A stretch of 50,807 nucleotides of DNA. Origin: Marivirga sp. ANT-B6. Lineage in GTDB: Bacteria; Bacteroidota; Bacteroidia; Cytophagales; Cyclobacteriaceae. Positions within the stretch are counted from its first letter, which is position 1. Every line of letters begins with the position of its first letter. Positions 21,477-30,889 of this stretch are shown here, in pieces. The stretch spans positions 3,641 to 54,447 of the forward strand of contig LXQK01000152.1 in NCBI GenBank assembly GCA_001683905.1, written 5' to 3'. The position numbers and the translations under genes are program-made. The notes under the pieces are model-generated. The model saw only the letters and a list, made by a program, of their open reading frames with translations. It had not been told where the DNA came from and did not search any database.

Positions 21477-22629
21477 AGACTGGGTAGATAGGAATTTGAA
21501 GGGCGATCCTGTGATCTGGTTCATCGTGTTTGCGCTTTCCATTCTGAGCATACTGGTAGTGTATAGCGCTACAGGTACGTTGGCCTATAAGATGCAAGAG
21601 GGGAATACCGAGCATTATCTGATCAAGCATTCTTTCCTGGTCATTCTCAGTCTGACGGCCATGTGGTTTGCCCATAAACTGGACTACCGTTATTTTTCTA
21701 AAATTTCACGCCTGGCGCTTTGGATATCTGTACCCTTGCTGTTCTTTACCTATAAGTTTGGCGATAATATCAATGAAGCGTCGCGCTGGCTTACCATTCC
21801 TTATATCGGGCAGACCTTTCAACCTTCTGATCTTGCCAAGTTAGCACTCATTGCCAATTTAGCTGCAATGCTTTCCAAACGGCAGCAAAATATCGATGAT
21901 TTTAAAGAATCATTTGTGCCTATTTTACTATGGTGCGGTGTAATTTGTGGCCTCATCGCTTTGACAAACTATTCTACCGCGGTCTTATTATTTGCTACCT
22001 GCATGCTGCTGATGTTTATTGGGAGGGTGCCGGTGAGGTACCTGGTGATGTTGACTCTTGTAGGGGCACTTGCAGGAAGTTTAGCCCTGACATTTGGTCA
22101 GAGGGGTGGCACTGTTGTCAACAGGATCAAGAGTTTTGTAGAGCAGAAGGAAGTTCCCTTCCAGGCGAAACAAGCCTATATTGCCATTGCTACGGGGGGT
22201 GTGGCAGGAAAAGGCCCTGGAAAAAGTGATCAGCGCAACTTTCTACCCCACCCGTACTCAGATTTTATCTTTGCGATCATCCTGGAAGAATATGGTTTGA
22301 TTGGCGGTGTGGTGGTGCTTTTCCTCTATTTGGCGCTGTTATATCGAGGGATGCGGGCCGTTTCGAAGAGCGAAAAGGCCTACGGCGGGCTGCTTTCTGC
22401 TGGTCTGAGCTTTGCCTTGGTACTGCAAGCCATGGTAAATATGGGGGTGTCGGTTGGGCTTGGGCCTATCACCGGACTACCGTTGCCGCTGGTGAGCATG
22501 GGTGGTACCTCATTGCTATTTACGGGACTGGCAATAGGCATTATTTTAAGTGTAAGTAGGGCCGAAAAAGAAGATAATCATGGTGGTGGTAAAGCAATGA
22601 GGAATGTGCCCAAAGCTGTGGCAGCATAG
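21445..22629 (+). CDS. ftsW: FtsW/RodA/SpoVE family lipid II polymerase
   Basis: SEDS signatures: FQPSDLAKLALI; HPYSDFIFAIILEEYGLIGG; overlaps murD. Confidence 0.95.
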   Translation: MPIARYMEIIKDWVDRNLKGDPVIWFIVFALSILSILVVYSATGTLAYKMQEGNTEHYLIKHSFLVILSLTAMWFAHKLDYRYFSKISRLALWISVPLLFFTYKFGDNINEASRWLTIPYIGQTFQPSDLAKLALIANLAAMLSKRQQNIDDFKESFVPILLWCGVICGLIALTNYSTAVLLFATCMLLMFIGRVPVRYLVMLTLVGALAGSLALTFGQRGGTVVNRIKSFVEQKEVPFQAKQAYIAIATGGVAGKGPGKSDQRNFLPHPYSDFIFAIILEEYGLIGGVVVLFLYLALLYRGMRAVSKSEKAYGGLLSAGLSFALVLQAMVNMGVSVGLGPITGLPLPLVSMGGTSLLFTGLAIGIILSVSRAEKEDNHGGGKAMRNVPKAVAA

Positions 22630-22661
22630 AAACTATAGGAGATGGACATACTAACTAATAA

Positions 22662-23819
22662 ATAACGAAGATCATCAAAACATACAGACCATATAGGATC
22701 ATTATTAGCGGAGGAGGCACAGGCGGCCATATCTATCCTGCCATAGCTATTGCAAATGCTATCAAAGAAAAGCATCCCGATGCTGAAATTCTTTTTGTAG
22801 GTGCTTTAGGCAGAATGGAAATGCAGAAGGTGCCTGAAGCTGGCTATAAGATCATCGGCCTGTGGATCAGCGGTATTCAGCGCCGATTAACGCTCGATAA
22901 TCTGTCTTTTCCTTTCAAGTTAATATCGAGTTATCTAAAGGCTAAAAGTGTTATCAAGTCCTTTAAGCCTGACGTTGTTGTTGGCGTTGGAGGATATGCC
23001 AGTGGCCCGACATTAAAAGCAGCAATCAATAAAAATATACCAACTTTAATTCAGGAACAGAATTCGTATGCCGGCCTCACCAATAAAATGTTGGCAGGTG
23101 ATGTACAGAAGATATGTGTGGCACACGAGGGGATGGAATCTTTTTTTCCTAAAGATAAGATCATCGTTACCGGCAATCCGGTACGAAAAGATATCCTCAA
23201 CATAGATGACAAGCGCGCCGAAGCACTCAGGCATTTTGACCTTTCACCAGATATGAAGACTATTTTGGTTATAGGGGGCAGCCTTGGAGCAAGAACGTTA
23301 AATGAATCTATTATGCATTCGTTGCCCATGATCAAGGACTCGGAAATTCAGCTGATCTGGCAGACTGGCAAGTTTTATATACAGGACGTATTGGAGCAAC
23401 TGCATAATGTAAAAAAGGGAAATATTCACGTGTATGAATTTATAAAGGAAATGGATTTGGCTTATGCTGCTGCTGATGTCGTCATCAGCCGAGCTGGCGC
23501 CTTGTCTATTTCTGAGCTTTGCCTGGTAAAAAAGGCAGTGATCTTTGTTCCGTCGCCAAATGTGGCGGAAGACCATCAGACCAAAAATGCTATGGCCCTG
23601 GTAAGGAATAATGCTGCAGTTTTGGTAAAAGACGCGGACGCAAAAGGCAAAATGGTAAGTGCCAGTCTGGAGCTTTTGCAGGACGATGAGAGGAGGCTGG
23701 AATTGCAGACGAATATTGGCAAGTTGGCGAAGCCGGATGCAGCTAATCATATCGCTGAGGAAGTATTGCAACTGATCACCTTTAGAAATGAAAATAAGAA
23801 TATAAAGCACGAATCGTAA
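22662..23819 (+). CDS. murG: UDP-GlcNAc transferase MurG (start unresolved; conserved reading extends upstream of the first ATG at 22815)
   Basis: RIIISGGGTGGHIYPAIAIANAIK encoded at 22695-22766, before the first ATG; VGVGGYASGP; IQEQNSYAGLTNK; GGSLGARTLN. Confidence 0.93.
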   Translation: MTKIIKTYRPYRIIISGGGTGGHIYPAIAIANAIKEKHPDAEILFVGALGRMEMQKVPEAGYKIIGLWISGIQRRLTLDNLSFPFKLISSYLKAKSVIKSFKPDVVVGVGGYASGPTLKAAINKNIPTLIQEQNSYAGLTNKMLAGDVQKICVAHEGMESFFPKDKIIVTGNPVRKDILNIDDKRAEALRHFDLSPDMKTILVIGGSLGARTLNESIMHSLPMIKDSEIQLIWQTGKFYIQDVLEQLHNVKKGNIHVYEFIKEMDLAYAAADVVISRAGALSISELCLVKKAVIFVPSPNVAEDHQTKNAMALVRNNAAVLVKDADAKGKMVSASLELLQDDERRLELQTNIGKLAKPDAANHIAEEVLQLITFRNENKNIKHES

Positions 23820-25208
23820 ATGAATTTAGAGAGCATACATATTGTCTATTTTCTGGGTATCGGAGGCATTGGAATGAGTGCCCTGGCCCGTTGGTTCAAC
23901 CACCAGGGAATAGTGGTGGCTGGCTACGACCGTATGCCTACCTCACTTACCGATGCCTTGATGGCTGAGGGAATTACCATTCATTTCGAGGATAATATCA
24001 AAACGCTACCGGAAGCGCTGGTCGACAATAAGGATAGGAGCCTTGTTGTTTATACACCTGCCATTCCAACTGATCATAGGCAATATAATTACTTGTTGAG
24101 CCACGGGTACACTTTAATCAAACGTTCAGCCGTGTTGGGTAAACTTACGGAATCGATGTTTAGCATTGCCGTTGCGGGAACGCATGGCAAAACAACCACA
24201 TCTTCCATGGTTGCTCATATACTAAAAGAAGGCGGAAAAAATTGCGCTGCTTTCTTGGGTGGAATTGCGCAAAATTACGATAGCAACATGCTGCTTGGCA
24301 CCGGTGAAGGAGAGAATCTGGTAGTAGTGGAAGCTGACGAGTTCGACAGGTCGTTTCTGGCTTTAAGCCCTAATATTGCAGTGATCACATCGGCCGATGC
24401 TGATCATCTGGATATCTATGGACACAAGGATGAGCTTGTAAAATCATTTCAGGATTTCGCGGCAAAAACGCATGAAGAAGGCGTGCTTTTTGTGCAAGAG
24501 GCGATCCAGCCAGTGATTGCGCCGGTTGAAACAGCCTATGAAACTGTAAGCTACGGATTAAAACAGGGTGATATAAAAGCAGAAAACCTATCGATTAAGG
24601 GGGTAGTCTTTCACTTTGATGTTCGATTGAAGGGCAGAATACTGCGCGATTTTCAGTTGCACGTGCCTGGTTTTCATAATGTAGAAAATGCCCTTGCTGC
24701 AATCGCCGTTGCCGACTATCTGGATATGCCAGAAGCATCGATCCGGTCGGCCTTGGCCACTTACAGGGGCGTTAAAAGGAGATTTGAATTTGTGATTCAA
24801 CAGCTAAACCTGACTTTTATTGATGACTATGCGCATCATCCCGTAGAAATAGAGGCATTCTTAACATCGGTACGCGCATTATATCCTGGTAGAAAGCTTA
24901 CCGCGATTTTTCAGCCGCATTTATATTCTCGTACGCGAGATTTTGCCGATGAATTTGCGAAAAGTCTATCGCTGGCAGACGAGGTATTGATGTTGGATAT
25001 CTATCCAGCCCGCGAGCTGCCCATAGAGGGTGTTGATGTACACATGATCTTCGATAAAATTATTGTGAAAGAGAAAATGCTGATGACCAAAGAAGAGGTA
25101 ATGCAAAAAATTCGGGAAATGAAAATAGATGTATTGGTAACCATTGGCGCTGGTGACATCGATAAAATGGTAAAGCCAATTCAAAAAATCTTAAGCCAGA
25201 CATTATGA
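23820..25208 (+). CDS. murC: UDP-MurNAc-L-alanine ligase MurC
   Basis: FLGIGGIGMSALARWF; AGTHGKTTTSSM; DDYAHHPVEI; FQPHLYSRTRDF. Confidence 0.97.
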   Translation: MNLESIHIVYFLGIGGIGMSALARWFNHQGIVVAGYDRMPTSLTDALMAEGITIHFEDNIKTLPEALVDNKDRSLVVYTPAIPTDHRQYNYLLSHGYTLIKRSAVLGKLTESMFSIAVAGTHGKTTTSSMVAHILKEGGKNCAAFLGGIAQNYDSNMLLGTGEGENLVVVEADEFDRSFLALSPNIAVITSADADHLDIYGHKDELVKSFQDFAAKTHEEGVLFVQEAIQPVIAPVETAYETVSYGLKQGDIKAENLSIKGVVFHFDVRLKGRILRDFQLHVPGFHNVENALAAIAVADYLDMPEASIRSALATYRGVKRRFEFVIQQLNLTFIDDYAHHPVEIEAFLTSVRALYPGRKLTAIFQPHLYSRTRDFADEFAKSLSLADEVLMLDIYPARELPIEGVDVHMIFDKIIVKEKMLMTKEEVMQKIREMKIDVLVTIGAGDIDKMVKPIQKILSQTL

Positions 25209-25972
25209 AACTACCCAAGATAAGGATCAGGACAGGAGTAAAGTTGGTGGCACTCATGATGGTCGTGGTGACTGCCGTTGGATTGGTTGAAAAAAAGCAG
25301 CAAAGTAAAACTTGCAATCGGGTAGTTGTAAATATTGATAATCAGTTTGATAATTATTTTATCAACGAAAATGACATCTTAAAGCTTGTTTCTGAAGGAG
25401 GTATGAACTATATTCTCGGAAAAAAAATAGACGAATTTGACCTTAAAAATATTGAATATCGCATAAAGTCAAATAAGTTTGTGCATGATGTGGAAGTATT
25501 TACAGATCTTGAAGGAAATCTTGTAGTTCACGCCAAGCAAAGCAAACCTATTGCACGGGTAGTTCAGACGTACGGCCCTGATGCATATATTGATACTGAT
25601 GGCAGAATTCTGCCGGTTTCCGACCGCTTCACAGCACGTGTGCTTTTAATTAGCGGAGATTTTACACGAACGCTGGTAAAGTCTGACCTGGAAAAAACTC
25701 CTGAAGGGAAACAAATTTTTGAGATGCTGCAATATATTCAGCGTAGCGAATTATGGCAGGCGCAGATTGTACAGTTAGACATCGATGCACGGGGAGAAAT
25801 CGTGCTATACAGCCAGGTAAGTGATCAGTTGATTGAGTTTGGGAAGGCAGAGGATATTGCCCGAAAATTTAAGAAGCTGGAGATCTTCTATAAAGAGATA
25901 TTACCGAAGAAGGGCTGGAACAAATATGAAAGAGTAAACCTGAAATACGAAAACCAAATAGTGTGCGAATAA
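25205..25972 (+). CDS. ftsQ: FtsQ-like cell division protein
   Basis: Single N-terminal TM, POTRA/FtsQ-like C-terminal region; position between murC and ftsA. Confidence 0.85.
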   Translation: MKLPKIRIRTGVKLVALMMVVVTAVGLVEKKQQSKTCNRVVVNIDNQFDNYFINENDILKLVSEGGMNYILGKKIDEFDLKNIEYRIKSNKFVHDVEVFTDLEGNLVVHAKQSKPIARVVQTYGPDAYIDTDGRILPVSDRFTARVLLISGDFTRTLVKSDLEKTPEGKQIFEMLQYIQRSELWQAQIVQLDIDARGEIVLYSQVSDQLIEFGKAEDIARKFKKLEIFYKEILPKKGWNKYERVNLKYENQIVCE

Positions 25973-25982
25973 TTCTTAGAAT

Positions 25983-27305
25983 ATGCAAAAAGATAAAATA
26001 GTAGTCGGATTAGACATTGGTACCACCAAAATATGTGTCATCGTTGGGAGGAAGAATGATTACGGGAAACTGGAAGTATTGGGCATGGGCAAAGCAGTTT
26101 CGGATGGTGTCATCCGTGGCATCGTGACCAATATTGATAAAACCGTGGCAGCCATAGAAAAAGCAATTGCCGAAGCCAGCGAGCAGGCAGGTATCGATAT
26201 TAATGTGGTAAATGTGGGGATTGCAGGACAGCATATCCGTAGTTCTATCCATCATGGCAGCATCACCCGAAACTCACGTGAGGATGAAATTACCATTGAG
26301 GATGTAAACCGGCTTACCAACGATATGTACAGAATCGTCATTCCGCCGGGAAGTGAGATTATCCACGTGATGCCTCAGGATTATATCGTCGATTACGAAG
26401 AAGGCATCAAAGATCCGGTAGGCATGTCTGGCGTAAAGCTGGAGGCTGACTTTCACGTGATCACAGCACATACCAACGCCATCAGCAATGTGAACAAATG
26501 TATCAGAAGAGCAGGCCTGGAAATAGAAAATTTAATTCTTGAACCCCTGGCTTCAAGCCTCGCTGTGCTTACTGACGAAGAAAAGGAAGCAGGCATCTGT
26601 TTGGTTGATATTGGTGGTGGTACAACCGATATTGCTATCTTTCATGATAATATTATTCGGCATACTGCCGTGATACCATTCGGTGGTAATATCATTACGT
26701 CCGACATCAAAGAAGGATGTATGGTCATGCACCACCAGGCCGAGCTACTGAAGACGAAATTTGGAAAGGCCATTAGCGAGCAGGCCAGCTGGAATGAAAT
26801 CGTTTCCATCCCGGGACTGAGAAACAGGCCTCCGAAGGAGATTTCTATCAAGAACCTCGCTCATATCATCGAGGCACGTATGGAAGAGATTATCGAGATG
26901 GTACATGCGGAAATCATAATATCAGGATATGAAAATAAGCTTGCGGGTGGTATTGTCATCACCGGTGGTGGCTCCCAACTTAACAGTGTAAAGCAGCTTT
27001 TTGAATATATGACAGGCATGGACGCTCGTATTGGATACCCTAACGAGCATCTCGGTAAAGGAAAAATAGAGATGGTGAAAAGCCCCATGTATGCGACAAC
27101 AGTAGGTTTGGTGCTTTCAGGGTTTAGAGCTATTGATGAGCGAGAAAATCGATATCAGCAGGCTATGTCTGCTGGCATGGTTTCCTCAAACAAAGTACTA
27201 AAAAAAGAGAAAATGCGATTGGGAAGTGGCAGCTTTTTTGAAAGAATACTGGACAAAACAAAAGGGCTACTAATAGATGATATTGACGACAAAGAGGATT
27301 ATTAG
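25983..27305 (+). CDS. ftsA: cell division protein FtsA
   Basis: VVGLDIGTTKICVIVGR; CLVDIGGGTTDIAIF; IVITGGGSQL. Confidence 0.97.
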   Translation: MQKDKIVVGLDIGTTKICVIVGRKNDYGKLEVLGMGKAVSDGVIRGIVTNIDKTVAAIEKAIAEASEQAGIDINVVNVGIAGQHIRSSIHHGSITRNSREDEITIEDVNRLTNDMYRIVIPPGSEIIHVMPQDYIVDYEEGIKDPVGMSGVKLEADFHVITAHTNAISNVNKCIRRAGLEIENLILEPLASSLAVLTDEEKEAGICLVDIGGGTTDIAIFHDNIIRHTAVIPFGGNIITSDIKEGCMVMHHQAELLKTKFGKAISEQASWNEIVSIPGLRNRPPKEISIKNLAHIIEARMEEIIEMVHAEIIISGYENKLAGGIVITGGGSQLNSVKQLFEYMTGMDARIGYPNEHLGKGKIEMVKSPMYATTVGLVLSGFRAIDERENRYQQAMSAGMVSSNKVLKKEKMRLGSGSFFERILDKTKGLLIDDIDDKEDY

Positions 27306-27488
27306 CAAAGGCTGGTAAGCTACATCAGATTTACAATTATTGGATCCAATTATTCGTACAGTTTATCCCCCAATTGTAAATTAAAATTTCATTATACCAA
27401 ATGGCATAGCCATCTCTTGAGGGAGTAGTTGAGTAATTTAATAAGTAAATAAGAAAACCAAAATAGTAATTGCTAAATTGAAATAGAT

Positions 27489-29006
27489 ATGGCCGAAAAC
27501 AGATATAAGTTTGAAATACCGAAGCATCATAAGTCTATCATTAAGGTGATTGGCGTAGGCGGCGGTGGCAGCAATGCTGTCAATCACATGTACAACCAGG
27601 GCATCAAGGATGTAGAGTTTATTGTTTGTAATACCGACTCCCAGGCATTGAAGGGTAGTCCGGTACCCAACAAGCTACAGATTGGTGTAAACCTGACCGA
27701 AGGCTTAGGAGCCGGCGCTAATCCCGAAAAGGGAAGAAACGCTGCCTTGGAAAGCAAAGAAGAGATCAGGGAGTTACTTAGCCACGACACTAAAATGGTG
27801 TTTATTACCGCTGGTATGGGTGGTGGTACCGGTACTGGTGCTGCACCCGTGATTGCCAGAGTAGCTAAAGAACTTGATATACTCACTGTCGGCATTGTTA
27901 CAGCTCCTTTTGCTTTTGAAGGTAAAAAGAAGATGCGACAGGCTGAAGAAGGTATTCAGGAACTTAAGGACAACTGTGATACCGTGCTGGTAATTCTCAA
28001 CGACAAATTGCGCGAGGTTTTCGGAAACCTTTCTATTACGCAGGCCTTTGCACAAGCTGATAATGTATTGACCACCGCAGCAAAAGGTATAGCAGAGATT
28101 ATTACTGTTCCTGGTTATGTAAACGTGGATTTTGAAGATGTTAAAACTGTAATGAAAAATAGTGGGGCTGCTGTGATGGGATCCGCACAAACAGAGGGAG
28201 AAAACAGGGCATTGCGAGCTGCCGAACAGGCCATTGCTTCTCCATTGCTGAACAACAAGAATATTCAGGGAGCAGATAAAATATTGCTTTCCATTATTTC
28301 TGGTGAACATGCTGAACTTCAAATGGATGAACTTACCGAGATTACCCAGTTTATCCAGGAGAAAGCCGGTGAAGATGCTGAAGTTATCTTTGGCCACGGT
28401 GTAGATCCGGATCTTGGAAATAGCATCAGAGTGACTGTAATTACGACCGGGTTTGACAGCGCTGAAAACAGCACGCTTCATGAGATGACCAAAAAAGTTT
28501 ATGACCTGGAATCGAACAAGCAGATCACTTTATTTGAAGAGCAAAAACAACCGCAGCCTAAGGAAGATGTGAAATTTCAGGCACCTGAACCTCCAAAAAA
28601 CGAATTCAGAAGAAATTATTCCTTTGATGGACCTACCGAAAAGCCTAAGGAAGAGAATGATCCATCAACGGTATTTTTTGAACTCGACGAGCAATATGAA
28701 GTTATAGAAAAACAAAGTTATCAGGAAGAAACCCCGGAAGAAGATGGTTTTGCAGAATTAACTCACAAGAAAATGGACCTGATGGAGCAGGCCAGGGAAC
28801 GGATTAGAAGGCTTAAAGGTTTGAAAAACAGCTCTTTAAACACAGATGAGTTTAAAGATAGACTGGAAAAGCCGGCGTTCATGCGAAAGAATATTAACCT
28901 ACAGGATGTACCACATTCTTCCGAAAAAAATATTTCCAAGTATAACCTGAATGATGATAACCAAATTCTGGGCAATAATAAGTTTTTACATGACAATGTA
29001 GATTAA
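27489..29006 (+). CDS. ftsZ: cell division GTPase FtsZ
   Basis: KVIGVGGGGSNAVNHM; GMGGGTGTGAAPVIA tubulin signature. Confidence 0.98.
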   Translation: MAENRYKFEIPKHHKSIIKVIGVGGGGSNAVNHMYNQGIKDVEFIVCNTDSQALKGSPVPNKLQIGVNLTEGLGAGANPEKGRNAALESKEEIRELLSHDTKMVFITAGMGGGTGTGAAPVIARVAKELDILTVGIVTAPFAFEGKKKMRQAEEGIQELKDNCDTVLVILNDKLREVFGNLSITQAFAQADNVLTTAAKGIAEIITVPGYVNVDFEDVKTVMKNSGAAVMGSAQTEGENRALRAAEQAIASPLLNNKNIQGADKILLSIISGEHAELQMDELTEITQFIQEKAGEDAEVIFGHGVDPDLGNSIRVTVITTGFDSAENSTLHEMTKKVYDLESNKQITLFEEQKQPQPKEDVKFQAPEPPKNEFRRNYSFDGPTEKPKEENDPSTVFFELDEQYEVIEKQSYQEETPEEDGFAELTHKKMDLMEQARERIRRLKGLKNSSLNTDEFKDRLEKPAFMRKNINLQDVPHSSEKNISKYNLNDDNQILGNNKFLHDNVD

Positions 29007-29025
29007 CCTTGTCTTAAATTTAAAG

Positions 29026-29067
29026 AAGTCACTGATGGGATTTTCCATAAATCAGTGACTTTTTTTA
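29026..29067 (+). terminator. Rho-independent terminator downstream of ftsZ
   Basis: AGTCACTGAT...ATCAGTGACT 10-bp stem followed by TTTTTTT. Confidence 0.93.
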
Positions 29068-29071
29068 TGCT

Positions 29072-29596
29072 TTAAAAGATAAGAAACTGGTCGATTTGCT
29101 GGTTTAAAAACTTGTTATAAATCGGGTTGGTGACATGGGTTTTGTCCCAGTGACTTTCTATATTACCTAATTTTAGCTTGAGAGCCATCACGTGCATGCC
29201 CAGGTAATTGAAAATATCGGTGATATGGCTTAATGCTACACAGCCACCCTGAACGCCGGAAGAAATTCCTACCAGCGCACATTTTTTGCCATTGAAGGAC
29301 GAGGGGAATTGAAGCCCGTCAATAAAAGTTTTTAGTATGCCGGGAAAAGAACCATTGTATTCAGGAATAATAAAGATGAGTTTATCCGAAGCTTTGATTG
29401 TCTCCTGAAAGGTGTTGAAATGCTCATTTTTTCCAGCATTGTCGTAAAGTGCAGAAAAGGCAAAGTCAGCCGGAAGTAGCGCCAGGTCGAGAAGCTGAGA
29501 GGGGACATTTCGTTGATCTAATAAGGTTTTATAATAATTTGCAAATGCTTTTGAAAGAGAATTAGGCCTGTTGGTACTGATGACTATAGTGATCAT
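29072..29596 (-). CDS. NADPH-dependent FMN reductase family protein
   Basis: FIIPEYNGSFPGILKTFIDGL; ALVGISSGVQGG. Confidence 0.9.
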   Translation of the reverse strand: MITIVISTNRPNSLSKAFANYYKTLLDQRNVPSQLLDLALLPADFAFSALYDNAGKNEHFNTFQETIKASDKLIFIIPEYNGSFPGILKTFIDGLQFPSSFNGKKCALVGISSGVQGGCVALSHITDIFNYLGMHVMALKLKLGNIESHWDKTHVTNPIYNKFLNQQIDQFLIF

Positions 29597-29898
29597 AGAA
29601 AAAGGGAAATTTTTTTCAGTTGAAATGAATGTAGATACAATTATAATTGATCATACGTTAAATCCAACTATAAAGCGCTTCGAAGTGCAATTTAGTTGTG
29701 GCGGAGGGGTAGTTTAAGAGAGTCGTGGGCTACCTTAAATTTTTTAACACGGTTTGGAAACGCTCGATAATACTAAGAAAATTCATTAGATTAGGTCTTA
29801 AGAAATGCCATGTTGGTAAAGTCATATTCGTTCGGTAATTATATGTAACCATTAAATAACATAAAGCGAGGGGCGTTACCGCCTCGCTAGTATATATC

Positions 29899-29911
29899 GC
29901 CCTTTCAGGGC
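29899..29911 (-). repeat. 13-bp palindromic repeat GCCCTGAAAGGGC (copy 1)
   Basis: Exact copy (GCCCTTTCAGGGC on +). Confidence 0.95.
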
Positions 29912-29938
29912 TTTGAGGCGTAGTTCTGCAAGGGTATA

Positions 29939-30087
29939 TGACCCGTCCTAAAATAGGTTTACACAAAAAAGTGTAAATATGAAAGAAAAGAGTAAAGCCA
30001 TTCTAGGACGATGTATAAGTAAGAGAATGTAAACAGGACTATCAATAGATAAAAGTTAAATCTGTAAACTTTTTTTAGGACGGGTCA
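29939..30087. mobile_element. 149-bp internally deleted IS3-like element (MITE-like)
   Basis: Terminal inverted repeats TGACCCGTCCTAAAATAGGTTTAC / GTAAACTTTTTTTAGGACGGGTCA with TG...CA ends; contains only a 17-codon ORF start (MKEKSKAILGRCISKRM, 29979-30032). Confidence 0.7.
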
Positions 30088-30100
30088 GAGGTAAAGAGGA

Positions 30101-30113
30101 GCCCTGAAAGGGC
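30101..30113 (+). repeat. 13-bp palindromic repeat GCCCTGAAAGGGC (copy 2)
   Basis: Exact copy. Confidence 0.95.
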
Positions 30114-30168
30114 ATTATCTGCCAAGGATGGGCATAGCCCATCGAAGAGAAAGCATCGCATAAAAAAA

Positions 30169-30181
30169 GCCCTGAAAGGGC
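30169..30181 (+). repeat. 13-bp palindromic repeat GCCCTGAAAGGGC (copy 3)
   Basis: Exact copy, 13 bp before the transposase ATG. Confidence 0.95.
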
Positions 30182-30194
30182 GTAATAATAAACT

Positions 30195-30646
30195 ATGGGA
30201 CAATCGCTCGTAAAAAACTATATCCATATTGTGTTTAGCACCAAACACCGTAAGCAGCTGATATATCCGCCTGTGGAAGCTGAACTTCATAGTTACTTAG
30301 GTGGCATCTGTAAAACCTTAGCATGTCAGCCCATAATAGTAGGTGGCTATACCGATCATATTCATATCCTTTGTATGCTTTCCAAGAAAATAGCCTTGAT
30401 GAAATTGATAGAAGAAATAAAATCACATTCTTCTAAATGGATAAAAACAAAGGGTTCGGGATATGAAAACTTCTACTGGCAAGATGGCTACGGCGCTTTT
30501 TCGGTAAATCCTTTTGACGTAGATCGGGTGATAAATTATATCGGCACTCAAAAGGAACATCACAGGAAAAAACATTTCAGGATGAATATAGGGCATTTCT
30601 AAAAAAATACGAAGTGGAATATGATGAACGATATGTATGGGATTGA
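30195..30646 (+). pseudogene. IS200-like / REP-associated-type Y1 (HUH) transposase, frameshifted near 3' end
   Basis: YIHIVFSTKHRKQLI; HUH motif DHIHILCML; YIGTQKEHH. ORF stops at 30602, but the -1 frame continues FQDEYRAFLKKYEVEYDERYVWD to a stop at 30646. Confidence 0.85.
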
Positions 30647-30673
30647 TAGAACTTTGCGTTACTGATGGATTAT

Positions 30674-30686
30674 GCCCTTTCAGGGC
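30674..30686 (-). repeat. 13-bp palindromic repeat GCCCTGAAAGGGC (copy 4)
   Basis: Exact copy (GCCCTTTCAGGGC on +), just after the transposase. Confidence 0.95.
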
Positions 30687-30714
30687 TTGGATTTTCTGGG
30701 TTTCACCTCAGCAT

Positions 30715-30827
30715 AGGATTCCACCCTATGTTGAAGGATGATGCCCTTTCAGGGCTGATATTGCAGCGTTGGAGGGGCGAAACATAGATAGCGAAACGGT
30801 GACGCCCCTTGCTAATTTGGTTTATTA
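30715..30827 (+). repeat. ~113-bp direct repeat, copy A
   Basis: AGGATTCCACCCTATGTTGA...GATGATGCCCTTTCAGGGCTGATATTGCAGCGTTGGAGGGGCGAAACATAGATAGCGAAA...GCTAATTTGGTTTATTA. Confidence 0.95.
30743..30755 (-). repeat. 13-bp palindromic repeat GCCCTGAAAGGGC (copy 5)
   Basis: Exact copy (GCCCTTTCAGGGC on +). Confidence 0.95.
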
Positions 30828-30865
30828 CTGCATATATATCCCTGAGAGGACATAGGTAAAGCGAA

Positions 30866-30878
30866 GCCCTGAAAGGGC
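30866..30878 (+). repeat. 13-bp palindromic repeat GCCCTGAAAGGGC (copy 6)
   Basis: Exact copy. Confidence 0.95.
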
Positions 30879-30889
30879 GTTATCTGCAA

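Noticed and set aside
22815-23819. murG start at 22815 as given in the ORF track
   Set aside because: It would remove the conserved N-terminal GGGTGGHIYP loop that is encoded upstream in the same frame
29730-29966. Reverse-strand ORF through palindrome copy 1
   Set aside because: Crosses the repeat and the IS3-like end; likely spurious translation of noncoding repeat DNA
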